In this document: in pieces, positions 32,778 through 41,093 of the stretch
Layout: every line of letters starts with the position of its first letter
Position numbering within the stretch: the first letter of the stretch is position 1
Origin: Nonomuraea spiralis
Lineage (GTDB): Bacteria > Actinomycetota > Actinomycetes > Streptosporangiales > Streptosporangiaceae
Direction of reading: 5' to 3'
Assembly (NCBI RefSeq): GCF_014648435.1
Contig: NZ_BMRC01000013.1
Coordinates: 1-64,000 of the forward strand
Length of the DNA stretch: 64,000 nucleotides
Notes under the pieces: model-generated
Databases searched by the model: none
Told to the model about the DNA's origin: nothing
The model's input: the letters and a program-made list of their open reading frames with translations, nothing else
Made by a program: the position numbers and the translations under genes

Positions 32778-33745
32778 GCCTTCGCGACCTCTTTCCGCGC
32801 GTCCCGCAGCGCCTCCGCGGCGGCTGCGCTGACCCTGGCGGCGTCCAGCTCGCGCGCCTTGTTCACGATGTGCAGCGCCCACAGGAAGCCGCCGCGGATC
32901 AGGCAGACCGCCGCCGTGGCGAAGAAGATCCCGTACGGGATGTTCATGCCCATGAGCAGGCCGTACACCACGGCCACACCGCCGCCGAAGGCGACCTGGG
33001 ACAGCGGTCTGGACGGGCTCGTGCCCGGGTCGGTGATCATGTAGTTGGTGAACAGGATGAACGCCACCCCGGTCATCATCGACAACCCGCCGAGGATGGA
33101 GATGTCGTCGATGATCAGCCCGCGCACCACGGCCTGGAGGGCGAAGACGCCCACCCAGCCGCCGATCAGCCACATGCGGCCGGTCAGCTTGCCGTTGATC
33201 ATGGTGCCGCCGATGATGATGATCCCCGGGATGATCCAGTCGATCGGGTTGTCGACCTTCTCGGTGAAGTGGTACGGCGGCGCGATGCTGGCCCACGGCA
33301 GCAGCAGCAGGATGACCGCGATGCCGAAGTTGGACGGGTTCATGAAGTGCCGCATCCGGCCGCGTACCGGGGCCTTGAGCACCCACTTGGCGCCGACGGC
33401 GACGGTGACGCCGAACATCATGACCAGCACCTGGTCGTTGACGTAGATCAGCATGTTGAGCGCGATGGAAGTGATGTGCGCCGGGTAGAGGAACTCCATC
33501 AGCCCGCGCGGCCCGTTGCCGAGGAAACGCGGCGCCCGGCCCTCCTGGCGGGCCCCGATCACCTCAAGGATGATCTCCACGGTGTAGCCGGTGGCCAGGG
33601 CCACGAACGGCCACGACCACGGCTGCTCGAACCCCAGCACGGTGTAGCCGAGGATGTTGAAGATGGTGATCGAGATCGCGAACCGGCGCAGCGCCGTGAT
33701 CACTTTGGGGTCGTGACGTGGCGGGGTGATCGTCTTGGCGGCCAT
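32774..33745 (-). CDS. unbU: Enediyne membrane protein UnbU (E5)
   Basis: 323 residues from ATG 33745. About eight hydrophobic helices, the segment MRHFMNPSNFGIAVILLLLP recalling the RnfD/NqrB fold, and a cytoplasmic C-terminal tail rich in Ala, Glu and Arg. Part of the minimal enediyne cassette in both nine- and ten-membered pathways; the exact role is unknown. Its stop overlaps the synthase start. Confidence 0.92.
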   Translation of the reverse strand: MAAKTITPPRHDPKVITALRRFAISITIFNILGYTVLGFEQPWSWPFVALATGYTVEIILEVIGARQEGRAPRFLGNGPRGLMEFLYPAHITSIALNMLIYVNDQVLVMMFGVTVAVGAKWVLKAPVRGRMRHFMNPSNFGIAVILLLLPWASIAPPYHFTEKVDNPIDWIIPGIIIIGGTMINGKLTGRMWLIGGWVGVFALQAVVRGLIIDDISILGGLSMMTGVAFILFTNYMITDPGTSPSRPLSQVAFGGGVAVVYGLLMGMNIPYGIFFATAAVCLIRGGFLWALHIVNKARELDAARVSAAAAEALRDARKEVAKA

Positions 33746-33749
33746 GCCG

Positions 33750-35696
33750 TCACTTCTCCTTCGCTTGCGAGCCGAGCTGGAGGGTGTGCCAGCCGGGGGT
33801 GAGCCGGAGCTCCTGCTGGTGCCGCTGCCCGGCGCGGTCGCGCCAGTCCAGCTTGACCTGCACGGGGCCGGTGACGTTCGCGCCCAGGCCGATGTGCACC
33901 GCGTTCGAGCGCTTGCCGGAGTGGCCGCTGCCGCCGTCCACGCGGCCGACGAACGTGCGGCCGTCGGACGTGGTCACGGTCACCTGCGCGCCGATCACCG
34001 GCGACCCGGCGGCCGGCAGCGGGCCGGTCGCGGAGGGGGAGTCGTGCAGCAGGCGCAGCCCGAGGAACGAGCCTTCCGACCGGCTGGTGTTGAGGTAGAA
34101 GGCGGGCGCCTCCCACTGACGGGCCACCGCGAAGTCGATCAGGCCGTCGCCGTTGACGTCCCCGGTCGCGATGCCGCGCGTCGGCACGGGCACGGCCAGG
34201 CCGAGCTGCTCCGACAGGTTGGCGTAGCGGCCGTCGGGGCCCTTGGCGAAGAAGGCCAGCGTCTGCGCGCCGGCGATGTCGGCGCCCTCGGTGACGTTCG
34301 GCCACGACTTGGGGTTGCTGGTCACGCCGTCGTTGGCGGCGGCCAGCTCCTGGAGCGGCGGCCAGCGGTTGACGTCGCCCTTGATGAACCCGGTCGCCTG
34401 GACGATCTCGTTCTCGCCGTCGTTGTCGAAGTCCTCGATCTTCGGGTCCCAGCCCCAGCCGGACCAGGCGGTGCGCAGCTCGGCGCTGAGGTCCTTCCAC
34501 GGCGCCTCGCCCTGCCGCAGCTTCTCGCGCAGCTCGGCCTTGCTCTTGGCGGTGGACAGGAACGTGAAGTTGCTCTCCTGGATGCCGTACGGGGTGGTGA
34601 TGTTGCTGACGAAGAAGTCGAGGATGCCGTCGTGGTTGAGGTCGCCGGCGTCCGAGCCCATGCCCTTGAAGGAGTCCTCGCCGAGCACCTTCGACTTGGG
34701 CACGCCGATCTCGTGCGTCCCGATGGTGGGCGAGAACGTGATCGTGCCGGGCTTAGAGGTGTTGTAGAGCAGGTGGTCGGGCCCGAAGTCGTTGTTCAGC
34801 AGCAGTTCGGGCAGGCCGTCGCCGTCCAGGTCGGCGCTGGTCGCGCCCAGCTCCCAGCCGGTGGAGACGTCGGAGGGCAGCACGCCGTCCAGGCGGGTGA
34901 AGCCGCCGTTGCCGGTGCCGCGGAAGAAGTAGTCTCGGCCGCCGTTGACGGCCTTGGACAGCGAGTGGTTCATCTGCACGCCGCCGTCCACGCGGCTGTC
35001 CAGGATCGGGCTGCCGTCGGGGAAGTAGTTGCCGACGAAGATGTCCTGCTTGCCGTCACCGTCGAAGTCGGCCACGGTCGCGACGTTGCTGTTCCACAGC
35101 TCGCCGGTGTACTTCGTGCCGCCGGGGTTGGGCACCAGCTCGGCCGCGTCGAAGGCGGCGGCCTCGAACCGGGTCGCCGTGGGCCGCTGCAGGTGCAGCG
35201 TGGGCGTCCGGCCCCACCAGTAGACGAGCAGGTCGGTGCGGCCGTCGTCGTTGTAGTCGGCGGGCACCGCGCCCATGGGCGCCATCGCGTCGGTGACCGG
35301 CAGCGAGCCGAGCGACAACGCGAACGGCCGGTACCGCTCGCCGCCGCCCTCGACCGGCGCCGGGGTGACGACCACCTGGTCGGTACGCGGGTCCACGATC
35401 ACCAGGTCGTCGTCCCTGCCGTTGCCGTCGAGGTCGTTCAGCGCGATCGCGGCCCCCACGGAGGAGATCCACGCGTCGATGTGCTTGTAGGCCTGGTTCA
35501 CCTTGCGGACGGTCTTGGCCGGGCCGCCGCCCGGCATCGCGATCGTCAGGGGCTTGAAGCCGTACGCGCCGGCCATCTCGGCCTTGGTCGCGTCCGAGGC
35601 GAAGGTCGGGTGGCCGATCGCGAAGACGGCGATCATCAGCGCGAGGGCGGAGACTCCCGCCGCCTGCTTGCGCAACCACGCGGCTACCGAGGTCAC
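33750..35696 (-). CDS. unbV: Secreted FG-GAP/VCBS-repeat protein UnbV (E4)
   Basis: 648 residues from GTG 35696, with GGAGGTG upstream. An N-terminal signal or anchor (AAGVSALALMIAVFAIG) is followed by many calcium-binding-like repeats (DLDGNGRDD, DYNDDGRTD, DFDGDGKQD, DLDGDGLPE, DLNHDGILD, DFDNDGENE, DVNGDGLID) and a C-terminal ASPIC/UnbV-type domain. It belongs to the conserved enediyne cassette. Molecular role unknown, and the predicted extracellular location is unexplained. Confidence 0.92.
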   Translation of the reverse strand: MTSVAAWLRKQAAGVSALALMIAVFAIGHPTFASDATKAEMAGAYGFKPLTIAMPGGGPAKTVRKVNQAYKHIDAWISSVGAAIALNDLDGNGRDDDLVIVDPRTDQVVVTPAPVEGGGERYRPFALSLGSLPVTDAMAPMGAVPADYNDDGRTDLLVYWWGRTPTLHLQRPTATRFEAAAFDAAELVPNPGGTKYTGELWNSNVATVADFDGDGKQDIFVGNYFPDGSPILDSRVDGGVQMNHSLSKAVNGGRDYFFRGTGNGGFTRLDGVLPSDVSTGWELGATSADLDGDGLPELLLNNDFGPDHLLYNTSKPGTITFSPTIGTHEIGVPKSKVLGEDSFKGMGSDAGDLNHDGILDFFVSNITTPYGIQESNFTFLSTAKSKAELREKLRQGEAPWKDLSAELRTAWSGWGWDPKIEDFDNDGENEIVQATGFIKGDVNRWPPLQELAAANDGVTSNPKSWPNVTEGADIAGAQTLAFFAKGPDGRYANLSEQLGLAVPVPTRGIATGDVNGDGLIDFAVARQWEAPAFYLNTSRSEGSFLGLRLLHDSPSATGPLPAAGSPVIGAQVTVTTSDGRTFVGRVDGGSGHSGKRSNAVHIGLGANVTGPVQVKLDWRDRAGQRHQQELRLTPGWHTLQLGSQAKEK

Positions 35697-36670
35697 GAGG
35701 GAACACCTCCATGGAAGACGAACGTCTCGGCGATGCGCCGGCGCCACGCCTCGTAGGCGGGCGGCTTGTCCTGTGCTGTCGCTGTGGGGCGGGTCGCGCG
35801 GCTCACCTCGGCCGCCTGCTCCGCCGTGGTGCCGCAGAGAACGCCCACGGCCGACTCGGTGTGCGGGAAGAGCAACCCGGCGCGGATCCTGGCCTCGGCC
35901 GCGAACACGCTGCCCTGGGCCAGCGGCCCGCGGTGCGCGCCCGCCCGCTCGCGCAGCCACCGCAGCTCGGCCTCGTCGGCCCCGCCCGCGTAGGTGGCGG
36001 CCAGGCCGATGCCGCTGTAGAGGTCGGCGTGGCGGGACTCGGGGAACCGCTCGATCAGCGTGACCGCCCGCTCGGCGCTGGTGCCGGCGACGAACCACAG
36101 CGCGCGGCCGATGCCCTGGTCGAGGGCGTGGGCGGCGTACTCCTCGTGGCCGGGGGGCCAGGAGAAGCGGGGCTCGCGCACCTGCTGGTGCACGTACCGG
36201 TCGGTGTGGAAGTAGGCCTGGTGGAAGCCGTAGCCGTCGTGGACCAGCCACAGCAGCAGCGGGTCCAGCAGGTCGGCCTTCGGCCACAGGAAGCGGGGGA
36301 GCCTGGCCATCGCCCAGCCGATCCCCACGTAGACCATGTAGTTGTGGTGGTGGCCGCGTCCCTGGAGGAAGGTGTTGACCCGGCGCAGGTCGCCGAAGGT
36401 CATGCAGTCCAGGATGGCGAAGCCCATGCCCGCGCCCTCGTAGGCGAAGCCGCGGAAACGCGCGGGCACCTCTTCGAGCCGGTCCTCGGCCTCGGCGACG
36501 GTACGTGATTCCACGGCGTGGGCATAGCCGGCGAGAAAGTACGCGCCGACCGTCTCCAGAATTTCAGTGGACGCCGCGTTCTTCACCCAGAAGCCGCGTT
36601 TCTCGACTTTCGTCTCGCCGACGTCCGGCACCAGAATTTTGCGTCTGAGCGACCGCAATGCGCTTGCCAA
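35693..36670 (-). CDS. unbL: Enediyne DUF1702 protein UnbL (E3)
   Basis: 325 residues from ATG 36670. DUF1702 signatures: FRGFAYEGAGMGFAILD, YVGIGWAMARLPR, WLVHDGYGFHQAYFH, DQGIGRALWFVAG and LYSGIGLAATYAGG. Member of the invariant enediyne cassette; biochemical role unknown. Its stop overlaps the UnbV start. A paralogue lies directly upstream. Confidence 0.92.
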   Translation of the reverse strand: MASALRSLRRKILVPDVGETKVEKRGFWVKNAASTEILETVGAYFLAGYAHAVESRTVAEAEDRLEEVPARFRGFAYEGAGMGFAILDCMTFGDLRRVNTFLQGRGHHHNYMVYVGIGWAMARLPRFLWPKADLLDPLLLWLVHDGYGFHQAYFHTDRYVHQQVREPRFSWPPGHEEYAAHALDQGIGRALWFVAGTSAERAVTLIERFPESRHADLYSGIGLAATYAGGADEAELRWLRERAGAHRGPLAQGSVFAAEARIRAGLLFPHTESAVGVLCGTTAEQAAEVSRATRPTATAQDKPPAYEAWRRRIAETFVFHGGVPS

Positions 36671-36814
36671 TTGAGCCTCCGCCGCTTATAGCCCGAACAA
36701 TCCAATTTCATTGACACATGCCGCCCAGCGGCCGGACAACTTCGGGTTTGCTCAGCTCGGAGGCTCATTTTCGGGCACGCGAAAGCGAATGACCTGCCAT
36801 TTACCGCAGGCCGG

Positions 36815-37807
36815 TCAGCGGGACGGGACTTCTGCTCCGGCGGCGAAATGCGCGCGTACTCCCGCACGCCACAACTCGTAATCCGGGACGCGCGCCGACG
36901 TTCCCGGGGCGACTTCGCTGTCGTCGGCGAGCGCGACCGCGCCCGCCACGTCGAGACCGGTCAGCACCGCGCCCGTCGCCGCGGAATGCTCCGGGACGAA
37001 CCCTGAGTAATGCCGCGCCTTGGTCGCGAAGACCGAGCCCTGGGCCAGCTCGGCCCGGTGCTCCCCGGCCTCCTCGCGCAACACCGCCGCCGCCTCCGGC
37101 TCGCACCCGGCGAACGTGGCGGCCAGCCCGACGCCGCTCCACAGGTCCGCCTGCCGGCCCGCGGCGAACGCGCGCACCGCCGCGGCCACCTCGCCCGGCC
37201 TGCCGCCGTGGATGAACCACAACGCCCGGCCGACGCCCTGGTCCACGGCGCGCGGGAAGTAGGCCGCATTCCCCTGCCAGGGGTAGGAGTCGGGCACCTG
37301 CTGCCCGTCCACCCAGCGGCGGGTGTGGAAGTAGGCCAGGTCGAAGCCGTACCCGTCCACGGCCAGCCAGCTCATCGTCGGGTGGTACGGGGTGCCGTCC
37401 AGGTCCGGCAGCACCTTCTTCCACAACACCCGCGGCAGCCTTGCCATGGCGAAGCCGATGCCGATGTAGGCGAGGAAGATGTGCGGCTGCCCCGGCCCCA
37501 TCAGCAGGTCCCGGGTACGCCGCCCGCGCCCGCCGCCCATGGCGTCCAGCACGGTGAAGGCCATCGTCGCGCCCTCGTAGGCGAAACCGCGCTGCTCGAC
37601 GTCCACCAGGGACAGCCGGCGCTCGATCTCCCACTGGTCGCGTACGTCGATGCCCCACTCGAAGCCGCACACGACGGCCTGCGGGATCGCCTCCAGGCGG
37701 CCGGTCAGGCCGGAGGGGACGACGGGGAAGCCGCGTGCGCCGAAGGTCACGTCGGCCAGGGATGGCGCCAGTACGAGCCGGCGCAGCGAACCGAGCAGAG
37801 ACGACAT
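36815..37807 (-). CDS. Second DUF1702 protein, paralogue of UnbL
   Basis: 330 residues from ATG 37807. The same signatures as the neighbour: RGFAYEGATMAFTVLDAM, YIGIGFAMARLPRVLW, WLAVDGYGFDLAYFHTRRW, DQGVGRALWFIHGG and LWSGVGLAATFAG. Overall similarity is moderate, so the duplication is old or the second copy came from another cluster. It may form a heteromer with UnbL. A 144-base A/T-richer gap separates the two and may contain a promoter. Confidence 0.88.
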   Translation of the reverse strand: MSSLLGSLRRLVLAPSLADVTFGARGFPVVPSGLTGRLEAIPQAVVCGFEWGIDVRDQWEIERRLSLVDVEQRGFAYEGATMAFTVLDAMGGGRGRRTRDLLMGPGQPHIFLAYIGIGFAMARLPRVLWKKVLPDLDGTPYHPTMSWLAVDGYGFDLAYFHTRRWVDGQQVPDSYPWQGNAAYFPRAVDQGVGRALWFIHGGRPGEVAAAVRAFAAGRQADLWSGVGLAATFAGCEPEAAAVLREEAGEHRAELAQGSVFATKARHYSGFVPEHSAATGAVLTGLDVAGAVALADDSEVAPGTSARVPDYELWRAGVRAHFAAGAEVPSR

Positions 37808-37978
37808 GGTGTGCTCCTCCTCAGGAACGTGAAAGACCCCGCCCATGAGCGGCGCCGCGGCGCCGGGAAGGCCGTCCTGGCGGGGGCAGGGGGCACGTCC
37901 CGCCTCTCGGATGACGTGTCCGCTTCAGGATGGGGCCGGACAGCCGGCCGGGCATGTCGCAAAGTGCGCGATCGGGGG

Positions 37979-38167
37979 TCAGCTCGCCCACGCCGTCAGC
38001 CGCCAGCCGTCGCCGCCGCCGGGCAGCGGCCTGCGTACCAGCCCTGAGGGGTCCGACCAGGCCGACGCCTCGCGCTCGGCCGCCTCGGCCAGGCGACGGA
38101 AGACCGCCGCGACGACCGCTTCGAGTTCTTCGGGGGTCGCCTGCCCCCGCACCACCGTGAGTTCCAT
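37979..38167 (-). CDS. Acyl-CoA carboxylase epsilon subunit
   Basis: 62 residues from ATG 38167. It starts LTVVRGQATPEELEAVVAAVF and ends with a basic/aromatic tail (GDGWRLTAWAS), the pattern of actinobacterial AccE/PccE subunits. These small proteins bind and stimulate the carboxylase beta subunit, which here is encoded 25 kb away at 11.8 kb. Confidence 0.85.
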   Translation of the reverse strand: MELTVVRGQATPEELEAVVAAVFRRLAEAAEREASAWSDPSGLVRRPLPGGGDGWRLTAWAS

Positions 38168-38213
38168 GCCTTCGACGCTCGCCCGCGCGCCCGCGGGCGC
38201 GCAACTTCGTACA

Positions 38214-38247
38214 TGCCCGGCCGGGCACGGGTGTGCCGGGCCGGGCA
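38214..38247. terminator. Hairpin between the LAL regulator and epsilon-subunit genes
   Basis: TGCCCGGCCGGGCAC (38214-38228) pairs with 38233-38247 at 14 of 15 positions, loop GGGT. It lies beyond the LAL stop codon. Confidence 0.7.
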
Positions 38248-38263
38248 GGTCAGGGGCGAACGG

Positions 38264-41035
38264 TCAGGGCTGGGCCTGGTCGTCGAACTCCACCACGAGG
38301 GGGAGGTCGGCGCGGCGGCGGATGTTCAGCTTGCGGTAGGTGCGGGTCAGGTGCTGCTCGACGGTGCTGATCGTGATGTAGAGCTTGGCGGCGATCTCGC
38401 GGTTGCTGTAGCCGGCCGCGGCCAGCGCCGCGACCCGCCGCTCGCCGACGCTCAGCACGCCGATCAGGTCGCCCGGCAGGGGAGAGGGCGCGCCGTCGGC
38501 GTCCGCGGCCCGGCTGAGCGCGCTGATCATCGGCTCGGCCCCGCACTCCAGGGCCGCGGCCTGCGCCCGCCCGGCCACCGTGCGGGCCCGCCGGAACTCG
38601 CCCAGCGCCTCGTACGCCTCCACGAGGTCGAACAGCGCCCTGGCCAGCTCGTACCGGTCGCCCGCGAGCTGCAGGTACTCAACCGCCTGCCGCAGCAGCG
38701 CCGGACGCCGGGCCGGCTCGGACACGGCCGCCTTGAGCCGCATCCCGATGCCCCGCCCCCGGTAGGCGCCGGGGCCGCAGCCGTCCAGGTGGGCCTTGAT
38801 CAGCTCCCTGGCCTCCTCGGTCTGGCCCATCCGCAGGCACGCCTCGGCCGCGTCCGCCTGCCACGGGATCAGCGCCGGGTTGTTCAGGCCCCAGGCCGTC
38901 ACCAGCTCGCCGCAGCGCAGGAAGTCGTGCAGCGCCGGGACGAAGGACTCGCCGGCCAGGTTGTAGCGGCCGCGGGCGTACAGGTAGTGCAGCCCGTAGC
39001 GGGTCTGGAACATGGCCTCGGCGACCGGCCGGTCCAGCGGGTCGCGTACGGCCTCGTGCCGGCCCATCGCGGTCCGCGCGATGATCAGGCTGGCCAGCGG
39101 GCCGCCGATGGCCACGCCCCAGCTGCTCATGGGGATCGTGTCCAGCGCGATGCGCGCGTGCCGTTCGGCGGCCGGCATGTCGCCCTGGCGGATCGCGATC
39201 TCGGCCCGGATGGCCGCCAGGCGGGCCCGGCGGCTGGGCGCCTGCCGGGCCGCCGCCTCGTCGCCGAACAGGTCGCACAGCGGGGCGGCGCGCTCGCAGC
39301 GCCCGGCGTAGGTGAGGGCGAGCAGGGAGTTCTCCACGACGTCGAGGGACATCTCGTCCAGGCGTTCGCCCTCCAGGATGCGTTCGACGGCGTCGAGGTT
39401 GTGCTCGCGCGGGCCGCGGGTCAGCACCTCGGCCAGGGCGAGCGTGGACTCCAGCCGCCGGTTGACGGCGACCGACACCATGCCCGCCAGGATGTGCTCC
39501 CTGGGCGGGTTGGCCACGTACGCGGCCAGCGGCGGGCAGGTGACACGCAGCCACAACTGCGCCACGACCAGCTCGGCCAGCGTCGCGTGGTCGGAGGCCG
39601 ACGCCTCCTGGTTGAGCTGTTCGAGCACGTCGCGGGCGTCCTCGAAGCGGCCGTGCCACAGCAGCGCGCGGGCCAGCACGACCGCGTCGCTGCCGTGCAG
39701 GCTGCCCTTCTGCAGGGCCTCGGCGAGCTGGTCGAGGTGCCCGGCGGGAGCGGCCGGGTTGATCCGCCACTCCGCGCGGACGAGCATCGTCATCAGCTTG
39801 GAACGCTGGAGCTCGTCCGTGCACTCGCGCCAGGCCAGCTTCAGGTAGGCCACCGCCGACTCCACCTCACCCTTGCGCAGCGCGGCCAGCGCGGCCTCCT
39901 CCAGCGTGGGCACCACCCACGGGGCCTCCACCCTGGCGGCCTGGAGCAGGCGGTCGGCGACCACGCCGGGCCGTACGCCCCTGGTGTAGGCCAGCTCGGC
40001 GGCCCGCCGGTACAGCTCCTTGCGTTCGGACAGGTCCATGCCGGCCAGCACGGCCGAGCGCACCGCCTCGTGGCGGTAGCCGCCGCTCTTGAGCAGGCCG
40101 GTCGCGCCGATCGTGAGCAGTTCCCTGCTGACGTCGACCGGGGGCAGTTCGAGCATCTCGGCCAGCCCGTCGGCCTCGCCCAGGATGGCCAGGCCCTGCG
40201 CCACCCGGACGGTACGCGGATGGCTGCGCCGCAGGCACGTCTCGACCGCCCGGACGAACCGGTCGCCGACGACCAGCTCGCGCGGCGGCTCCTCCACGGC
40301 CCGCAGGTGATGGCGGTAGTCGGCGGCCAGCTCACCGGCCAGCAACGGGTTGCCGCCGCTGATCGTGTGCCACTCGTCGGCGAACCGCTCGGCCGCGGTG
40401 AGCCCCACCTGGCCCGTCACCAGCGCGGCCACGCCCTTGCGTGACAGCGGGGTGAGCTGCAGGCGCAGGCAGTGCGGCAGCCGCAGCAGGTCGGTCTCCA
40501 GCGGCCCGTCCGTGCCCTGCCGGTCGTTGAGCGTGAACACCGCCACGATCCGCGCGTTCCGCACCCGCCGCGCCAGGTAGGCCAGGCAGAGCAGGGACGT
40601 ACGGTCGGCGTGGTGCACGTCGTCCACGACGACCACCAGCGGGCAGCGTTCCGACAGGTCGAGCAGCACCGTGACCAGCGCGTGCACGACCTGCGGGTCG
40701 AGCAGCCGCTCGGCGTCGGCGTGCGCCGCGGTCGCGGTGCGCACGCCCTCCTCCAGCAGCCGCTCCGAGCGCTCGCGCTCCTCCTCGACCAAGGGGGCGT
40801 CCTGGATGAGCTGGCGGAGCAGGCCGAGCTGAAGCTCCTGCTCCATGCGCGATCCTGTCGCCGTCACCGCGAGCGCGCCCAGCTCTATGGCCTGTTCGGA
40901 CAGGGCACGCAGCAGCGCGCTCTTGCCCGTCCCGGCGGGCCCGCTGACCAGCGCGACCCGCCCGCGGCCGAGGATGGCGTTGGCGACGAGCGACTCCAGG
41001 CAGGACATCTCCTCCTGCCGTTCGATGAGAGTCAT
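38264..41035 (-). CDS. LAL-family (large ATP-binding LuxR) regulator
   Basis: 923 residues from ATG 41035. Walker A SGPAGTGKSALLRAL (about residues 30-45), Walker B PLVVVVDDVHHAD, a long helical/TPR-like middle and a C-terminal LuxR helix-turn-helix (LSVGERRVAALAAAGYSNREIAAKLYITISTVEQHL). LAL proteins are usually pathway-specific activators of polyketide clusters. The position upstream of the cassette operon fits control of the enediyne genes. Confidence 0.92.
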   Translation of the reverse strand: MTLIERQEEMSCLESLVANAILGRGRVALVSGPAGTGKSALLRALSEQAIELGALAVTATGSRMEQELQLGLLRQLIQDAPLVEEERERSERLLEEGVRTATAAHADAERLLDPQVVHALVTVLLDLSERCPLVVVVDDVHHADRTSLLCLAYLARRVRNARIVAVFTLNDRQGTDGPLETDLLRLPHCLRLQLTPLSRKGVAALVTGQVGLTAAERFADEWHTISGGNPLLAGELAADYRHHLRAVEEPPRELVVGDRFVRAVETCLRRSHPRTVRVAQGLAILGEADGLAEMLELPPVDVSRELLTIGATGLLKSGGYRHEAVRSAVLAGMDLSERKELYRRAAELAYTRGVRPGVVADRLLQAARVEAPWVVPTLEEAALAALRKGEVESAVAYLKLAWRECTDELQRSKLMTMLVRAEWRINPAAPAGHLDQLAEALQKGSLHGSDAVVLARALLWHGRFEDARDVLEQLNQEASASDHATLAELVVAQLWLRVTCPPLAAYVANPPREHILAGMVSVAVNRRLESTLALAEVLTRGPREHNLDAVERILEGERLDEMSLDVVENSLLALTYAGRCERAAPLCDLFGDEAAARQAPSRRARLAAIRAEIAIRQGDMPAAERHARIALDTIPMSSWGVAIGGPLASLIIARTAMGRHEAVRDPLDRPVAEAMFQTRYGLHYLYARGRYNLAGESFVPALHDFLRCGELVTAWGLNNPALIPWQADAAEACLRMGQTEEARELIKAHLDGCGPGAYRGRGIGMRLKAAVSEPARRPALLRQAVEYLQLAGDRYELARALFDLVEAYEALGEFRRARTVAGRAQAAALECGAEPMISALSRAADADGAPSPLPGDLIGVLSVGERRVAALAAAGYSNREIAAKLYITISTVEQHLTRTYRKLNIRRRADLPLVVEFDDQAQP

Positions 41036-41093
41036 GGCCGTCTCCCCAAGATGTCGTGTTGCGCTCACGCTAGGCCGGGGCGGTATTCGATCT

